NCBI GenBank assembly: GCA_012517935.1
Contig: JAAYUA010000119.1
Location: 27,892-91,891 of the forward strand
DNA from: Acetobacter sp.
GTDB lineage: Bacteria; Pseudomonadota; Alphaproteobacteria; Acetobacterales; Acetobacteraceae
Direction: 5' to 3'
DNA length: 64,000 nucleotides
Part shown: piece by piece, positions 62,218 through 64,000 of the stretch
How positions within the stretch are numbered: position 1 is the stretch's first letter
Layout of the letters: every line of letters begins with the position of its first letter
Program-made: the position numbers and the translations under genes
Notes under the pieces: model-generated
What the model was told of the DNA's origin: nothing
Seen by the model: only the letters and a program-made list of their open reading frames with translations
The model's database searches: none

Positions 62218-62928
62218 ATGATCGTGATCCGCTCCCTCGTTTTTCTGATATGTGCATTCATCCTGACTTTTCTGATGGGGGTCGTCGCCATCCCTGTCAG
62301 ACTGGTTTTCAAGAGGTCAGCGCTGGCCTATGCGCGTCTTTGGTGCCGCCTGTTGCTCAGGATGCTGCATGTGATCTGCGGCATTGATTACAGGGTGGTC
62401 GGATATGAACTTCTGCCGAAAGAAGGGCCGTTCCTGATTGCGTCCCAGCATCAATCGGCTTTTGACACGCTTCTTTGGATGACCCTGTTGCCGGCGCCTG
62501 CCTATGTCATGAAGGAAGAACTGACGAAGATTCCTCTGGTCGGTCCGATGTTGCTGCTGACGGGCATGATGCCTGTGGAGCGCTCGGCCGGGGCGAAGGC
62601 GCTTCGTTCCCTGTTGAAAGTTACGGATCAGGCTGTGGCCGCCGGAAGACAGATCATTATTTTCCCGGAAGGCACGCGCGTGCCATGGGGGCAGAAAGAG
62701 CCGCTCAAGCCCGGTGTAGCAGCGATGGCGCGTCATTCTGGTCTGCCATTGTTTCCCGTCGCGACCGATTCCGGTCGTTTCTGGGGCAGGGCTGCGTTTC
62801 TGAAATATCCGGGGACCATTTCCGTTGTTGTCTGCCCTGCTGTCTCGGGAAGGGACCGTGCGGCTCTTCTTGGTGACATCGAAGGGGCATGGTCGAAGGG
62901 GCAGGAACGCATTGCATCCGGCATCTGA
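62218..62928 (+). CDS. plsC: 1-acyl-sn-glycerol-3-phosphate acyltransferase
   Basis: LIASQHQSAFDTLLW (HxxxxD-like), IIIFPEGTRVPWGQKEPLKPGVAAMA. Confidence 0.93.
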   Translation: MIVIRSLVFLICAFILTFLMGVVAIPVRLVFKRSALAYARLWCRLLLRMLHVICGIDYRVVGYELLPKEGPFLIASQHQSAFDTLLWMTLLPAPAYVMKEELTKIPLVGPMLLLTGMMPVERSAGAKALRSLLKVTDQAVAAGRQIIIFPEGTRVPWGQKEPLKPGVAAMARHSGLPLFPVATDSGRFWGRAAFLKYPGTISVVVCPAVSGRDRAALLGDIEGAWSKGQERIASGI

Positions 62929-63278
62929 CGGATAACCGCTGATTTTATGAGTTATCTACAGTTTCTGGGGATAACTCTGGGGATGCAGGCTGGAACTGTT
63001 TCGACTTTTCGTGGATGGACAGATGGGAATGTGTCCATTGGCGATCATGTTCCACTCTCCGCAAGGGGAAGGTATCAATATGCAATGTCTTCTGCATTTC
63101 TGTTTCTAAAGTCGAAGAGACGGTTTTTCTCTCTTTTGTCTGAAATAAATCTAACAGATTATTTCTGTAATATTTGAGTATATTTCAAAAAATTCATGTA
63201 AATTCCGTTCTGTGGATAAAATATCGTGCAGCGCGCATCGCGATGTCATTCTGGAGGTCGGGCAGTTTGCATGAGAAC

Positions 63279-64000
63279 ATGAATATGAGCGCTGCGTCTG
63301 TCCGCTTTCCCTTCTGTGCGTCGCTGTGTCGCATGAAGAACGTACTTCTCACTGTATGTGTCGCTTTGATCGTCTATGCAGGATTATGCTCTGCCGCGAG
63401 AGTGACACTGCGACGTGTTTTCTCGACTTTATCATCTGTTTCACACCTTCCGGATGGCCGTCCTGGTCATGTGTCGTGGAAAGATGTTGTGTGGCAGGGT
63501 GGTTGGAGTGAGCGTGCGTTTATATTGCAAATGCCCCAACTTCTTTTGGAGTTCGGGCAAGGAGCAGCACTGACTGTCAGAAGTGACAGGCTGCGTGTCT
63601 CGGTCTCGTTTCTACATCCATTAACGCCGGTGTTCGGTGAAGGGGATGGGCAATATATTTTGGCGCTGGGGGCTGAGGGCAATCCGTCCGAGGTCGCGGC
63701 CCTGACGTTACGCGGAGCTTACGCAAAGCTGATGCATGGGCAGATTCAGGCCTATGCGCGGGAAGGAAGCGTCAGGCTGATGAAGATTGCAGGGGTGGGA
63801 CAGTCTGTTTCCGTGCCCCTGCGTGATGTCGTTCTGAAACTTCAGTCCGATTGCGGGAGCTGGTGGTCATCTCAGGCTTCATTATGTTCCGGGTTTCTTG
63901 CGATTGATCAGGTCTTGCTGCCGGATTCCGTGCCGGGGGTCAGAAATGTGCGGCAGCTCACGTTTGCTGCATCATTCCAGTCCGCTGATGGCAAAGGAAA
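63279..64000 (+). CDS. DUF2125-like hypothetical exported protein, truncated by the window end
   Basis: Open frame from ATG 63279 (in frame with 63285 and 63333) to the window end; signal-like MKNVLLTVCVALIVYAGLCSAA then VSWKDVVWQGGWSERAFILQMPQLLLEFGQGAALTVRSDRLRVSVSFLHP. Confidence 0.65.
   Translation, partial: MNMSAASVRFPFCASLCRMKNVLLTVCVALIVYAGLCSAARVTLRRVFSTLSSVSHLPDGRPGHVSWKDVVWQGGWSERAFILQMPQLLLEFGQGAALTVRSDRLRVSVSFLHPLTPVFGEGDGQYILALGAEGNPSEVAALTLRGAYAKLMHGQIQAYAREGSVRLMKIAGVGQSVSVPLRDVVLKLQSDCGSWWSSQASLCSGFLAIDQVLLPDSVPGVRNVRQLTFAASFQSADGKG

Noticed and set aside
62947-63177. 76-aa ORF in the plsC downstream interval
   Set aside because: Composition does not look coding and the interval is better described as noncoding AT-rich sequence.

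Overview
This 64 kb window is dense, ordinary-looking bacterial chromosome. Its gene content resembles an alphaproteobacterium, probably an acetic acid bacterium; that is inferred from gene content only. I see no tRNA, rRNA, CRISPR array, prophage or intact insertion sequence. From left to right it contains: an iron-siderophore module (PepSY reductase-like protein, two small membrane proteins, TonB receptor) with a Fur-box-like operator; a FUSC/DUF1656/HlyD efflux operon facing an RND tripartite efflux operon; a PadR/DUF1700/GIN-domain operon; hldD; mgtC; a divergent formylglycine-generating enzyme and Tat-exported sulfatase pair; a copper-type TonB receptor plus a His/Met-rich small protein; an NCS1 permease; a tandem histidine-kinase pair; a lone Rieske gene; zwf; gapR; glyA; an APC permease; divergent flagellar operons; a GGT-like lipoprotein; a DsbA-like gene; aspS; ppiB; coaD; gyrA; parC; a six-gene hydrogenase-4/Complex-I-like operon; and pssA, psd, plsC. 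The most notable system is the operon at 54082-60498. It is built like a membrane-bound group 4 [NiFe]-hydrogenase (HyfB, C, E, F, G, I-like), but by eye it has lost both CxxC pairs that bind NiFe in the large subunit and several proton-channel and quinone-loop signatures. It keeps the four-Cys [4Fe-4S] pattern in the small subunit. It is therefore probably a non-hydrogenase, Ehr-like membrane redox complex of unknown function.
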